NCBI GenBank assembly: GCA_017857195.1 | Contig: JAFMDM010000002.1 | Coordinates: 1 to 40,109, forward strand | Direction of reading: 5' to 3' | Length of the DNA: 40,109 nucleotides | DNA from: Methanobacteriota archaeon | Lineage (GTDB): Archaea; Thermoproteota; Thermoprotei_A; Sulfolobales; Sulfolobaceae | In this document: in pieces, positions 19,703 to 29,177 of the stretch | Layout: each line of letters starts with the position of its first letter | Numbering within the stretch: the stretch's first letter is position 1 | The notes under the pieces: generated by a model | The model's database searches: none | Seen by the model: the letters and a program-made list of their open reading frames with translations, nothing else | Told to the model about the DNA's origin: nothing | Made by a program: the position numbers and the translations under genes

Positions 19703-19777
19703 CGGACCCGGGGGGATTCGAACCCCCGACCACTGGCTTAGAAGGCCAGCGCTCTATCCTGGCTGAGCTACGGGTCC
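19703..19777 (-). tRNA. tRNA-Arg (anticodon TCT), intronless
   Basis: Reverse complement folds as GGACCCG-TA-GCTC...-CTGGC CTTCTAA GCCAG-...-GGGGG TTCGAAT CCCCC-CGGGTCC-G. Confidence 0.97.
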
Positions 19778-19828
19778 CGACATTTTCTTATTTGAAGAGG
19801 CTTTAACGTTTATCCTTGCTCTTCCTAT

Positions 19829-19999
19829 GTGCCTAGTAAACGCACTCCTGCGATTAAGACTTCTGTAATTAAGTTGGATACATTTTCCTTTACAAAAACT
19901 AAAGACGGCCTGGTCCCTCGGGAGGATTGGCTACGAACCTATACACTAGAGGATATTCAAAAGATAGCGAACCTGAGACTCTACATCCTACAAGGTTAA
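19829..19999 (+). CDS. small protein, 56 aa (GTG start; below ORF cutoff)
   Basis: MPSKRTPAIKTSVIKLDTFSFTKTKDGLVPREDWLRTYTLEDIQKIANLRLYILQG; TATA-like GGCTTTAAC about 26-28 nt upstream of the GTG. Confidence 0.55.
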   Translation: MPSKRTPAIKTSVIKLDTFSFTKTKDGLVPREDWLRTYTLEDIQKIANLRLYILQG

Positions 20000-20024
20000 A
20001 ACGTTCCGGTCATATCGGTTCTTT

Positions 20025-21014
20025 ATGAGAGCTTTAGTCTTCGATAGACAAGGAATTGATAATCTATCAGTCAGGAGCGTTCCTGATCCAAATCCTGGGC
20101 GAGGAGAAGTTTTATTGAAAATAATGAGAGCCGGAGTTAACCCTGTTGACTATCTAACTGTGACCAGCCTCAAGGTCCCACTACCACACATTCCAGGAAC
20201 AGAGTTCGCCGGAGTGGTTCAGGAGGTTGGACCTGATGTAACTGGTATAAAGCCTGGTGAGAGGGTGGCACTATACACTAGATTCTTCGATGGAAAATGT
20301 GATATGTGCCTCAAGGGTAAACAGATGCTATGCAGGAATGGTGGGAGAATAGGAGTGGATGTAAACGGGGGATTCGCAGAGTTTATCGTAGTCAAGGATA
20401 CCACGGTATTTCCCTTCACTGGTGAATGGGAGTTAGCGGCCAGTCTGTCAGTGGCAGCACTCACCGCGTATCATGCGTTGAAGGAGGCCAATGTAGGAAT
20501 GGGGAAGGTGGTGGCTGTGTTAGGCGCCTCAGGAAATACAGGCATGTTTGCCATACAACTGGCCAAGAAGATGGGCGCCAAGACTGTTGCGGTAAGTCGC
20601 AAAAGATGGTTAAAGGAGATGGGAGCTGATGTTGTAACAGGTTATGAGGAGGCTGAAAGGGAAGTTAGGGAATTAACTCACGGCAGGATGGCTGACGTGG
20701 TCATCAATTCCTTAGGTGCCAGTTTCTGGGAAATAGGGACCTCCCTTCTCGGATTAGACTCAACCTTGGTTACATTTGGAGTAATGACAGGAAACCAAGT
20801 AAGGCTTGATCTCTCGAAGCTCTACTCGAAGCATATCAGAATAATTGGAACTAATCGCGGTAGCCTAGAGGACTTCAGGGAGCTAATAGAGGTCTGCAGC
20901 GACTGCAGGGTAAGGGTGTGGAAAGAGTTTTCATTGGAAGAGGGAAAGGATGCCCTAATTGAACTCTCCAGTTCAGAGAGAAACGGAAGGATCTTCATAG
21001 ATCCAACGAAGTGA
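20025..21014 (+). CDS. zinc-type alcohol dehydrogenase (MDR superfamily)
   Basis: GRGEVLLKI..AGVNPVDY, HIPGTEFAGVVQEVG, CDMCLKGKQMLC, VLGASGNTGMFAIQLAKKMGAKTVAV. Confidence 0.9.
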   Translation: MRALVFDRQGIDNLSVRSVPDPNPGRGEVLLKIMRAGVNPVDYLTVTSLKVPLPHIPGTEFAGVVQEVGPDVTGIKPGERVALYTRFFDGKCDMCLKGKQMLCRNGGRIGVDVNGGFAEFIVVKDTTVFPFTGEWELAASLSVAALTAYHALKEANVGMGKVVAVLGASGNTGMFAIQLAKKMGAKTVAVSRKRWLKEMGADVVTGYEEAEREVRELTHGRMADVVINSLGASFWEIGTSLLGLDSTLVTFGVMTGNQVRLDLSKLYSKHIRIIGTNRGSLEDFRELIEVCSDCRVRVWKEFSLEEGKDALIELSSSERNGRIFIDPTK

Positions 21015-22249
21015 ATAGTATGGACAAACAACCTCTTCAGTCATTATTACCAATAATTCAAGAGGCAGCTGATCCGTATAGGGCCTTGAGCGAAACACTA
21101 TCGGTGAGGAGTGACGAGTTGGAGATTTTCGGTGAAAGGCACAAGTTAGGTAGAGTAAAAGTTATCTCCATAGGGAAGGCTGCGTATCCGATGGCCAAGT
21201 GGGCCATGCATTCTCTGAGGCCAATAAAGTGCATTACCGTAGTCCCTAAGGGGGTTAATATATCATTGGAGGGAGCTACAATTCTTCAGGGTGCCCATCC
21301 TATCCCTGATGAATCGAGTTTGAAAGCCGGTGAAGAGGTAATGAGGGAGGTTTCCGAAGACGACTATGATACACTAATAGTGATGCTATCAGGAGGCGCC
21401 TCGGCCATGGTTGAGGTTCCCCTATTACACCTGGAGGAACTAATAAATGTTAACAAAAAGCTTGTGACCTCGGGTCTTTCCATTAGGGAAATAAATGCTG
21501 TGAGAAAGCATCTATCACTAATAAAGGGGGGAAGACTTGGGAAGCTCAGTAAGGGGAAAATCATCAATTTCATTGTGAGTGATGTTCCAGGAAACGACAT
21601 CGCCTCGATTGGAAGCGGCCCTACCGTACCGGATCCCACCACATTCAATGAGGCGTTGGAAATTGCCTTAAAGATCGGATTAGATGAAAAAGTAATTCAA
21701 GTGTTGCGAAGAGGTGTAGCAGGAGAGATAGAGGAGACCCCTAAAAGTTTGAACAGTAAAAGTTACATAGTTTTAGATAACATGAAGGTTCTGAGAAGAA
21801 CTGCAAAGGAGTTCAAAAATTCCCTTATACTAACATCCGAGCTTCAAGGAAGCGTAAACGAGGTAGCTAAAGTTATGGCGTCAATATTCAAGAGTTGCAC
21901 TCGATACGGTCTCCCCCTTTCAAGACCTTTCATCCTGTTCTTTGGAGGTGAACCTGAGGTGGAGGTTAAAGGAAGGGGAGGGGTAGGAGGTAGAAACAGT
22001 GAAATGGCACTCCATTTACTCAAATTACTGAAGGATGAAGAGTTCGGTCTTCTTGCCTATGCCACAGATGGAATAGACGGAAACAGCCCATATGCTGGGG
22101 CCATTGTAACGGACTCCATAAAAATTAATGAAATTGAATCCTACCTAGCTGCCCACGATACGTATACCCCCTTGGCTAGATTAGGGGCCACAATAAAGAC
22201 AGGATATACGCATACTAACGTTAACAATATTTACGCACTGATGGGTTGA
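21011..22249 (+). CDS. glycerate 2-kinase (MOFRL/DUF4147 family)
   Basis: VISIGKAAYPMAKWA, LSGGASAMVEVP, INAVRKHLSLIKGGRL, SDVPGNDIASIGSGPTVPDPTT, GGRNSEMALH, ATDGIDG. Confidence 0.93.
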   Translation: MNSMDKQPLQSLLPIIQEAADPYRALSETLSVRSDELEIFGERHKLGRVKVISIGKAAYPMAKWAMHSLRPIKCITVVPKGVNISLEGATILQGAHPIPDESSLKAGEEVMREVSEDDYDTLIVMLSGGASAMVEVPLLHLEELINVNKKLVTSGLSIREINAVRKHLSLIKGGRLGKLSKGKIINFIVSDVPGNDIASIGSGPTVPDPTTFNEALEIALKIGLDEKVIQVLRRGVAGEIEETPKSLNSKSYIVLDNMKVLRRTAKEFKNSLILTSELQGSVNEVAKVMASIFKSCTRYGLPLSRPFILFFGGEPEVEVKGRGGVGGRNSEMALHLLKLLKDEEFGLLAYATDGIDGNSPYAGAIVTDSIKINEIESYLAAHDTYTPLARLGATIKTGYTHTNVNNIYALMG

Positions 22250-22767
22250 GCTTTCAAAGGCTGAACATTCTTGCCCCTTATTTTCTGCTGTAGCATAAGC
22301 AGGCCACGGGCCAAGGCTTCTGGCCTAGTTGGGCAGCCAGGGAGATATATATCAACAGGTATGCCAATCTCACTTGCAAGGACTAGGTTATAGGAGTTCC
22401 AGAATATTCCTCCTTCTAGAGAACATGCGCCCATCGCGATAGTGTATTTAGGTTCTGGCATCTGCTCGTAGACCACTCTTACAGCTCTAGCCATCTTTCG
22501 AGTCATGGTCCCTTCTATAACCAGCAAATTACATTGCCTTGCGCCGTTGAAGGGAAGCATCCCAAATCTCTCGGAGTCGAACCTTCCTGCCGCAAAGGCC
22601 CCAAACTCAGTTCCGCAACAGCTCGTGGTCAAATGAGGTGGCCAGAGGGAGAAAGATATACCCCAATCCTTAAGACTCTTTATGGGTTTCTTTTCCAATA
22701 ACCATTTCGCCGCCTTCTTAGCGGCGGTATCCAAGTTACCTGTCAGGAGAAGCTCTTCCTTAGCCAT
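22231..22767 (-). CDS. nuoB: NADH-quinone oxidoreductase subunit B-like (NuoB); track start 22788, alternative ATG at 22767
   Basis: TSCCGTEFG, MGACSLEGG and LPGCPTRPE cysteine motifs (4Fe-4S N2 ligands); internal start MAKEEL. Confidence 0.9.
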   Translation of the reverse strand: MAKEELLLTGNLDTAAKKAAKWLLEKKPIKSLKDWGISFSLWPPHLTTSCCGTEFGAFAAGRFDSERFGMLPFNGARQCNLLVIEGTMTRKMARAVRVVYEQMPEPKYTIAMGACSLEGGIFWNSYNLVLASEIGIPVDIYLPGCPTRPEALARGLLMLQQKIRGKNVQPLKAQPISA

Positions 22768-22849
22768 GGTGATCATATAGCTATACACGTAGAACCTAAA
22801 ATAGGTTGTGTAAGAACAATATAACTTGTATTTGTCTTTTTAGTTCTGC

Positions 22850-24559
22850 CTAAAAAGAGGCCATGGTTCTGTATCTGGCCATCTCAATGCTCTTTCTATA
22901 ACACTGAAGGGCATATTCTCTAGCTGCATCCCACGTGAAGTTTTCACTTACTCGCTTCACTGCGTTTTCTCTGACCTTGAACCAGAACTTAGGGTCACCA
23001 GTTTGAATTACCCCTTGTGTGGAAAGAAGAGAAGCATTACCACTTTCTGCAGCCTTTGAAAGGATGAGAGAGGCATAGATATATTCGGAAAGCTCCTCTA
23101 CACTCTCTGGTCTCGCCAGGAGACCTGTACCCTCGGCGTTAGATCTAAAGTCAACTACAGTCTCAGCCACTCCCCCAACTCTATAACCTACTACTGGCGT
23201 ACCCACAGCCATGGCCTCTACAACATTTATGCCAAATGGTTCCCATCTGGAGGAAGAGACGAACACTGAAGCCGCGTAGTGAAGAAGTCTATATATTCGT
23301 CCATCAATTTGCGAACTTACTAGAAGTCTTACATTATTCTTCATGGAGGAGGCTTCACTCACCACTTCCCTCAACAATTCATACTCTTTTCCAGGTATTC
23401 CGAGAACTATTAGCCTAGCGTCAGGAATTCTGAAGACGACTCTCCTGAAAGCCTTCATTAGAAGCTCCACTCCCTTTTGGTATACCATTCTTCCAGTGAA
23501 TAGAACGAGCTGACCACTGGCCATTGGTTCATAGGTCCAGTCATCTCTAATTCCGAGGGACTCCCTTGACTGCCAAAGTATACTACCTGTGGAGAAGTCC
23601 TCTGGTACTGCCCTCATGGAATACATCGATGAAAGTAACTTATCTCTTAGTTGAGCTCTATCAATGGTTCCCATCTCCTTGGCCATTTGCTGGACCTGGG
23701 AGAAGCTCCAATCAGTGCCATCATAGGTCACACATGACTTATTCTCAGCCCAGCTACCCACAAAATTGATTACTTCTTTGAGATAGTTTGAGCTTACAGA
23801 TGTCAATAGATCGGCCTCATAGGCCGCAAACCTCTCTAGGTATCCGCCCGATAGATCGTCCCAAACCTCTCTAGTTCTCCTAAGGACGTGTTTGCTTACT
23901 GACCATATATAGTGGGGACAATTATAGAGTCCCGACCACTCCTCTGAGGCATAGTGCCATGGGGCACCAACCTTGTTCAGAAGATGTACAGTGAAGATTG
24001 TAGGGACTACGACTCTCCTTATCTCTAGTTCATTTTTAGTGGATATGCCCGCTAACACAGAATGCCAATCATGGATATGTATTAAAGAAGGGACCTCTGA
24101 TTGATCTATTAGATACTGAACGAGAGCAGGGGCAGCCCTCGCCATGAGGGAGGACTTCTCCATGCTCCAATCATAAACCCCCCATGCATCAAGAAGGGCA
24201 CCAGTTTCACGATCCATTCCCTTCAACAGTATTATATTAACCCCATCTAAGCTGCCTCTCTCAGCCCCTATTGAATATCTATAAGTATAACCGTCAACTC
24301 CTCTCCTTTCTCCTGCTGTTCTTAGCCCAATCTCTTTCAGTCCGAGCAACTCCCTATGCTCAGCGCTTAGATGTCTACCATGGCTCGGCATTACTACTAT
24401 GACCTTCATCCCAGCCCTGGCTAGGGCGGTGGACAGCCCATATACAGCTGCCCCAAGTCCTCCTCCCGACGCTATGGGCGACATCTCAAATGAAAACATT
24501 AGGATTGATTTCAGTTCGCCATCAAACCAGAGCGATTCTACTCTCTTCATTTTAGCCAC
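22850..24559 (-). CDS. glgA: glycogen/starch synthase (GT5-like)
   Basis: FEMSPIASGGGLGAAVYGLSTALA, IHIHDWHSVLAG, VLFTGRMVYQKGVELLMKAF, SRWEPFGINVVEAMAVGTPVVG. Confidence 0.9.
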   Translation of the reverse strand: MAKMKRVESLWFDGELKSILMFSFEMSPIASGGGLGAAVYGLSTALARAGMKVIVVMPSHGRHLSAEHRELLGLKEIGLRTAGERRGVDGYTYRYSIGAERGSLDGVNIILLKGMDRETGALLDAWGVYDWSMEKSSLMARAAPALVQYLIDQSEVPSLIHIHDWHSVLAGISTKNELEIRRVVVPTIFTVHLLNKVGAPWHYASEEWSGLYNCPHYIWSVSKHVLRRTREVWDDLSGGYLERFAAYEADLLTSVSSNYLKEVINFVGSWAENKSCVTYDGTDWSFSQVQQMAKEMGTIDRAQLRDKLLSSMYSMRAVPEDFSTGSILWQSRESLGIRDDWTYEPMASGQLVLFTGRMVYQKGVELLMKAFRRVVFRIPDARLIVLGIPGKEYELLREVVSEASSMKNNVRLLVSSQIDGRIYRLLHYAASVFVSSSRWEPFGINVVEAMAVGTPVVGYRVGGVAETVVDFRSNAEGTGLLARPESVEELSEYIYASLILSKAAESGNASLLSTQGVIQTGDPKFWFKVRENAVKRVSENFTWDAAREYALQCYRKSIEMARYRTMASF

Positions 24560-25878
24560 TCCTCTAGATATTTCTCATATTGTTTCATTGAGGGATCCCT
24601 TTTCATAACCTCATGGGCCTCCTCATCGTTCCAGGCCACACCGAATTTCCTACCTCCCTTATAAAAGAAGAAGGGCTCCTTCCTAACCCCAAGTCTCTCA
24701 AGCTCTTCGCTAAGAAACATCGAGAGAGCGTAGAATTCATTGATGAACGCCTCAACCGGTGAATCATATGCGTTGAAATAAGAATGTACCTCAGCGGGAC
24801 CCCCTTCTCCTACATACATGTAATAATAGTTATCGCTGGTGCTGAAATACCTCCACGCTTTCAGGAAATCTCCTCCCAACTCTTTGGATGGCAACTCCGC
24901 CCTTAACACCAATTCATCGTAGGCCCTCTGCATCTGATTACCAAGCCAACCGCTCTCGTCTTTCCTCACGTCTGCCCATGAGGAAAGTCCTTCCAGTTCA
25001 ATTTCCTCCGAGGCTTCGCTTAATACCTCTGATGGAGTAACCATTTCTACCCCTTTCTTTTCCAATTCTCTAGGTAACCATCTGAGGAAGTCCATTATGC
25101 CTGACTGTTCGTAATGATGCTCTCCGAACGTTTCATAGTCCACAAATATGAGTCCGCTATATCCCTCCGACTGAGAAATCCAATTGGCAAACTTCTCAGC
25201 TGTTAGAGGATATTGATCCCAGAGACGGTTAGAAAATCTAAATGCCACGTCGTCACTTAACTTATAGTTTCTGAAAAAAAGCCTGAAGTCCGTCCCCTTT
25301 AATATATAAGGATAGTTGGGACTCCTTCCCTTGAGGAGGGACTCCTTCCCCTCCACCAATGCTCCCTTAAAACCTAAAGACTTAACCTCACGCATTATTG
25401 AGAGGTTGGATAGTAGCTCGGTGTTCTCAAATATTTGGGGTATATAGTTGAATAAATTCTTCAGAAGTGATCTGTGTGCCTCAACCTGTTCCCTGAACTC
25501 AGTCTTATCCTCCCAAGTTCCCGCCAAGGAATGATAATAGGTTTGTCCCAAAAACTCTACATTGTTTGTGTATCTAAGCTCCATAAGTAAATCAAGGAAG
25601 TCCTTACCCCATCTCTCTGCCTGTTCCAGTAAGGTTCCAGAAAGACTAAAGAAGAACTTGACTTCGCTGCCCTCCTCATGTGCCCTCTCTATTTCATCTA
25701 AGATGATCTTTGTGGCAGGAACATAACACCTACGCTTTACTCTTTCAAATATTTCTTTATTTATCATTGTATCAAAGAATCTATCCAAAAGCTCTCCTCT
25801 CAACCTAGGGTTCCAAAAGAAGTCTCTTCGCACTCTGAAGGGCTGATGAACCTCAAATCCAATGGCAACTCGTCTCAT
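24547..25878 (-). CDS. glycoside hydrolase family 57 (alpha-amylase-like)
   Basis: GFEVHQPFRVRRDFFW start, SLSGTLLEQ, FVDYETFGEHH catalytic region. Confidence 0.9.
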   Translation of the reverse strand: MRRVAIGFEVHQPFRVRRDFFWNPRLRGELLDRFFDTMINKEIFERVKRRCYVPATKIILDEIERAHEEGSEVKFFFSLSGTLLEQAERWGKDFLDLLMELRYTNNVEFLGQTYYHSLAGTWEDKTEFREQVEAHRSLLKNLFNYIPQIFENTELLSNLSIMREVKSLGFKGALVEGKESLLKGRSPNYPYILKGTDFRLFFRNYKLSDDVAFRFSNRLWDQYPLTAEKFANWISQSEGYSGLIFVDYETFGEHHYEQSGIMDFLRWLPRELEKKGVEMVTPSEVLSEASEEIELEGLSSWADVRKDESGWLGNQMQRAYDELVLRAELPSKELGGDFLKAWRYFSTSDNYYYMYVGEGGPAEVHSYFNAYDSPVEAFINEFYALSMFLSEELERLGVRKEPFFFYKGGRKFGVAWNDEEAHEVMKRDPSMKQYEKYLEEWLK

Positions 25879-25913
25879 GCAGAGTTATTTGTGAATTCCG
25901 CTAATATCTGATC

Positions 25914-27164
25914 ATGGATCTATCAAAGCTGAAGGTAATTGTTCCAATAGGAGGGGAGGCTCTTAGACTGAGACCCTTAACGATAGAGACCTCCAAAGCA
26001 ACCGTTAGAATACTTAACAGACCTCTTTTGGAGTTTCCCATATTGGAACTAGCCAGGCAAGGCGTGAAAGAGTTCATATTTGGTGTAAGGGGTTATGTAA
26101 ACTACAAATCATTATTTGATAATTTCAAAGAGGGAATAGGCCTTTCCTCCAGATATAAGATAAGGCCTAGACTGCATTTCAAGTATCAGCCCAGGATAGA
26201 CAGTGTTGGCAACGCGGACTCAGTTAGAATAAATATGGATTATTATGATATAAATGATATAACTATGGTAATTCAAGGTGATAATCTTTTCCACTTAGAA
26301 TTAACTAAATTCGTGGAATACCATGAATCTAAAAAGGCTACTATGTCAATTGTACTAAAGAAAATGGATTCTATAGAGGGCTTTGGAGTGGCCGTTATGG
26401 ATGAGAATAAAAGGATAACTAAATTCGTGGAAAAACCTAAGTCACAGGAGGCCCCTTCAAACGTTGTCAACACTGGAATATACTTGCTTTCCCCTGAGGT
26501 AAGGGAGATCTTCAAGGAGAAGGAAGTTGTAAAGATGCGAAAGGAAGGAAGGATGGATTTTGGAAAAGATTTCATACCTTACCTGATTGAAACCGGAAGG
26601 AAGGTTTATGGTTATGAAACTGAGGATCTGTGGTTTGACGTGGGAACGCCCGAAAGATATCTGGAGGCTATGTTAACGTTACTTAAAACAGTTCCTGATG
26701 AGGGGTTCCTAGGTAAAAAAATAGATGAGGACAGAAGGATATTCATACAGGGTCAAAGCCCTGACTCTATAAGGAGAAGAAACTACATAAGAAGAAAGTA
26801 CAAGGAAAAAGAGATAGAATTAGAAGGAAACATTTTGATAGGAAGACATTGCCACATAGGGAGTGGCACATACATAGAGGAGTCAGTTGTGGATAACTTT
26901 AGTGTCATAAGGGCGGAGGCTAAGATAATCAAGTCCGCAGTAATGGATCGTGTGTATGTTGGGGAGGGGACGACAATAGAGAATTCCATAGTTGGTAGAC
27001 ATTGTGAGATAAGGTCAACTAAGGATAACCCAGTTAGGATAGTAAACAGCACGCTAGGTGACGACGTTGTTGTTGAGGAAGGAACCGTAATAATAAGGTC
27101 AAAGGTCTATCCACATAAACTCATAAACGCTAACAGTAGAATAGAAGATAGCGTAATAGTGTGA
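25914..27164 (+). CDS. NDP-sugar (glucose-1-phosphate) nucleotidyltransferase with left-handed beta-helix
   Basis: VPIGGEALRLRPLTIETSKATVRILNRPLLEF, VNTGIYLLSPEV, WFDVGTPERYLEA; C-terminal hexapeptide repeats. Confidence 0.9.
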   Translation: MDLSKLKVIVPIGGEALRLRPLTIETSKATVRILNRPLLEFPILELARQGVKEFIFGVRGYVNYKSLFDNFKEGIGLSSRYKIRPRLHFKYQPRIDSVGNADSVRINMDYYDINDITMVIQGDNLFHLELTKFVEYHESKKATMSIVLKKMDSIEGFGVAVMDENKRITKFVEKPKSQEAPSNVVNTGIYLLSPEVREIFKEKEVVKMRKEGRMDFGKDFIPYLIETGRKVYGYETEDLWFDVGTPERYLEAMLTLLKTVPDEGFLGKKIDEDRRIFIQGQSPDSIRRRNYIRRKYKEKEIELEGNILIGRHCHIGSGTYIEESVVDNFSVIRAEAKIIKSAVMDRVYVGEGTTIENSIVGRHCEIRSTKDNPVRIVNSTLGDDVVVEEGTVIIRSKVYPHKLINANSRIEDSVIV

Positions 27165-27529
27165 ACTTACCCTCATTATGGGGAATTCCTCCTTCGATCT
27201 ACCACCTTGCTCTCGTTTGCAGGTAAGGATATGGCTCCTCAGACTCAACAGTCCTAAGCCTGAAGATAGGCCTAAGTTACCCATGGGGCCCCTTTATGGG
27301 GTGCGTACCTCGTAAATCCTTGCTTCAACTTCGGCAGCCCTTACCAATTCATGAGTGTCGTTGAAACCCTGAGGAAACAGACTTGAAAACCTTTGGAGGA
27401 TTATCTGTCCATACAGGCTCTTCCACTCTCGTGAAGATAAGAGTTAATGACTCCACAATCATAGGTAAGGCAAAATTCAGAAAATAACTAAATATAAAAT
27501 ATAGATATTATTTTATAAAATAAAAGAAT

Positions 27530-27657
27530 ATATCGTTATTTGAAAATCAAAATAAAGTCCCTTAGATCCACTAAATTAAACGGAACTAAGGATGCGCTTT
27601 ATGAACGTAGTGGTTAATTGCTTGAAAAGTTAGATCTCCTAACCGATAAGGATGAGG
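27530..27657 (+). pseudogene. possible decayed small gene (C-terminal fragment)
   Basis: Protein-like translation KIKIKSLRSTKLNGTKDALYERSG*LLEKLDLLTDKDEE* with one internal stop; not in ORF track. Confidence 0.25.
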
Positions 27658-27815
27658 AGTGAGGTGATCTCTGAATAAATGATGAAAAAATGAGATCTGT
27701 GTTTTAACTTAAGAGTAAGAAAAGAGAGTTGCTTTTCTCATCAACCATCTTTTAGGAAATTAATGGTAATAGTTATACAACAAGTTCCAGTTTACGCTAA
27801 ATATCTACAAAATAA

Positions 27816-28382
27816 TTACTGTAGTTTGTACCCACAGCTTGGACAATACTTGAATGAGGCAGACAGTTGAGTTCCGCATGCGGGGCAGTAAGAGAATCCT
27901 TGGTTGACTGGTTGTGGCTGGGTGATCGGTTGCTGATAATTGGGTTGAGGTTGCTGATATTGCACGGGTTGTGCGGGCTGAAAAGTCTGTGACGATAAGG
28001 GGGCCTGATTAACAACATTTTCAATAATTTTTGAGAACTTCCCCTCTATATGCTCGTTATATAACATCTCCGGCACATCCACCAACAGGAATAGCGGACT
28101 TAGTACAATTGTCTCCACAGCAGTGGCCGCCAGGTTTTCAACCCACGCTCCCATTCCTATCTTTACTTGCAGTCCATTGATAGTGTTGTTAAAGGTGAAG
28201 GTGAATGCCCTATTAGCAGCCACAAGGGTCCGTAATATTCCCTCTTTCTTGGCTTGTACCACAGCCATGTTCTGTCCAACATTGGATTGGACCTTATAAC
28301 CTTCAGAACTTAGTTGACCCACTAGAGAATTTACTACGTAATTTAAATCGACCTGCTTTGGAAAGTACAGCTCTTTTGGCAT
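27816..28382 (-). CDS. uncharacterised protein with N-terminal domain, Pro/Gln-rich linker and C-terminal zinc ribbon
   Basis: PAQPVQYQQPQPNYQQPITQPQPVNQGFSYCPACGTQL...YCPSCGYKL. Confidence 0.75.
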   Translation of the reverse strand: MPKELYFPKQVDLNYVVNSLVGQLSSEGYKVQSNVGQNMAVVQAKKEGILRTLVAANRAFTFTFNNTINGLQVKIGMGAWVENLAATAVETIVLSPLFLLVDVPEMLYNEHIEGKFSKIIENVVNQAPLSSQTFQPAQPVQYQQPQPNYQQPITQPQPVNQGFSYCPACGTQLSASFKYCPSCGYKLQ

Positions 28383-28460
28383 TAGGATGAAATAGCAGAG
28401 GGGATTAAAACACTACTTGAAACCTTCATGTTTTTTATATGTGGTGGAGAAAACGCCAAC

Positions 28461-29177
28461 ATGAATCCCGTTCATATTTTGGCTAAGCCAGAGGACCTAG
28501 CTCAAAAGGCGCTGATAGCCGGAGATCCTGGTAGGGTGAAGAAAATTTCCGAATTTCTGGACAAACCTAAATTGGTAAACGACAATAGAGGCTTTTTAGT
28601 ATACACCGGTAATTATAAAGGAAGTAAAGTTACTATAGCTACCCATGGGATAGGAGGACCGTCAACAGCAATTGTGGTTGAGGAACTTCATATGTTGGGA
28701 GTCAAGACTTTCATCAGATTAGGTACGGCTGGCTCATTGGTTCCCACTCTGAAGATAGGCGATGTCTTGGTAGCTACAGGGGCATCTCATCTGCCTGGGG
28801 GAACCATAGGACAGTATGTGGGCCAAGGGGTTACCATATCTCCTGCTCCAGACATAGCGCTCACAATGGCACTGACCCAGAAGTTAAGAGAAAGAGGTAT
28901 AAACTTCAGGGAAGGTATGCTCTTTAGTAGTGACGCTTTCTATGCGGAGGATTCATCGTTTGTTCAAAAATGGTCTTCTCTAGGGAATTTGGCCGTGGAA
29001 ATGGAATGTGCCACACTTTTCAGTCTGGGAAGACTTCGTGGACTTAGGACTGCCGCATCAGTTATAATAAGCGATGAATTGGCGGGAGAAACAAAGTGGA
29101 TTGATAGAAGTACGTTAGAATCCAAGGTTGAGCAGGTATCTAAAGCAGTCCTCGAGGTTTTAGCGGAGGCGGGTTAA
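28461..29177 (+). CDS. purine nucleoside / 5'-methylthioadenosine phosphorylase family (PNP/UDP)
   Basis: MNPVHILAKPEDLA, IAGDPGR, THGIGGPSTAIVVEEL, LGTAGSL, FSSDAFYAED, NLAVEMECATLF. Confidence 0.93.
   Translation: MNPVHILAKPEDLAQKALIAGDPGRVKKISEFLDKPKLVNDNRGFLVYTGNYKGSKVTIATHGIGGPSTAIVVEELHMLGVKTFIRLGTAGSLVPTLKIGDVLVATGASHLPGGTIGQYVGQGVTISPAPDIALTMALTQKLRERGINFREGMLFSSDAFYAEDSSFVQKWSSLGNLAVEMECATLFSLGRLRGLRTAASVIISDELAGETKWIDRSTLESKVEQVSKAVLEVLAEAG

Noticed and set aside
27165-27480. Possible SRP RNA or RNase P RNA
   Set aside because: The conserved SRP helix-8 and RNase P core motifs I looked for are not present.
27640-27705. C/D-box-like GGATGAG...CTGA ATA ATGATGA...CTGT
   Set aside because: The D box is CTGT and the C box is degenerate, so it does not meet the expected consensus.
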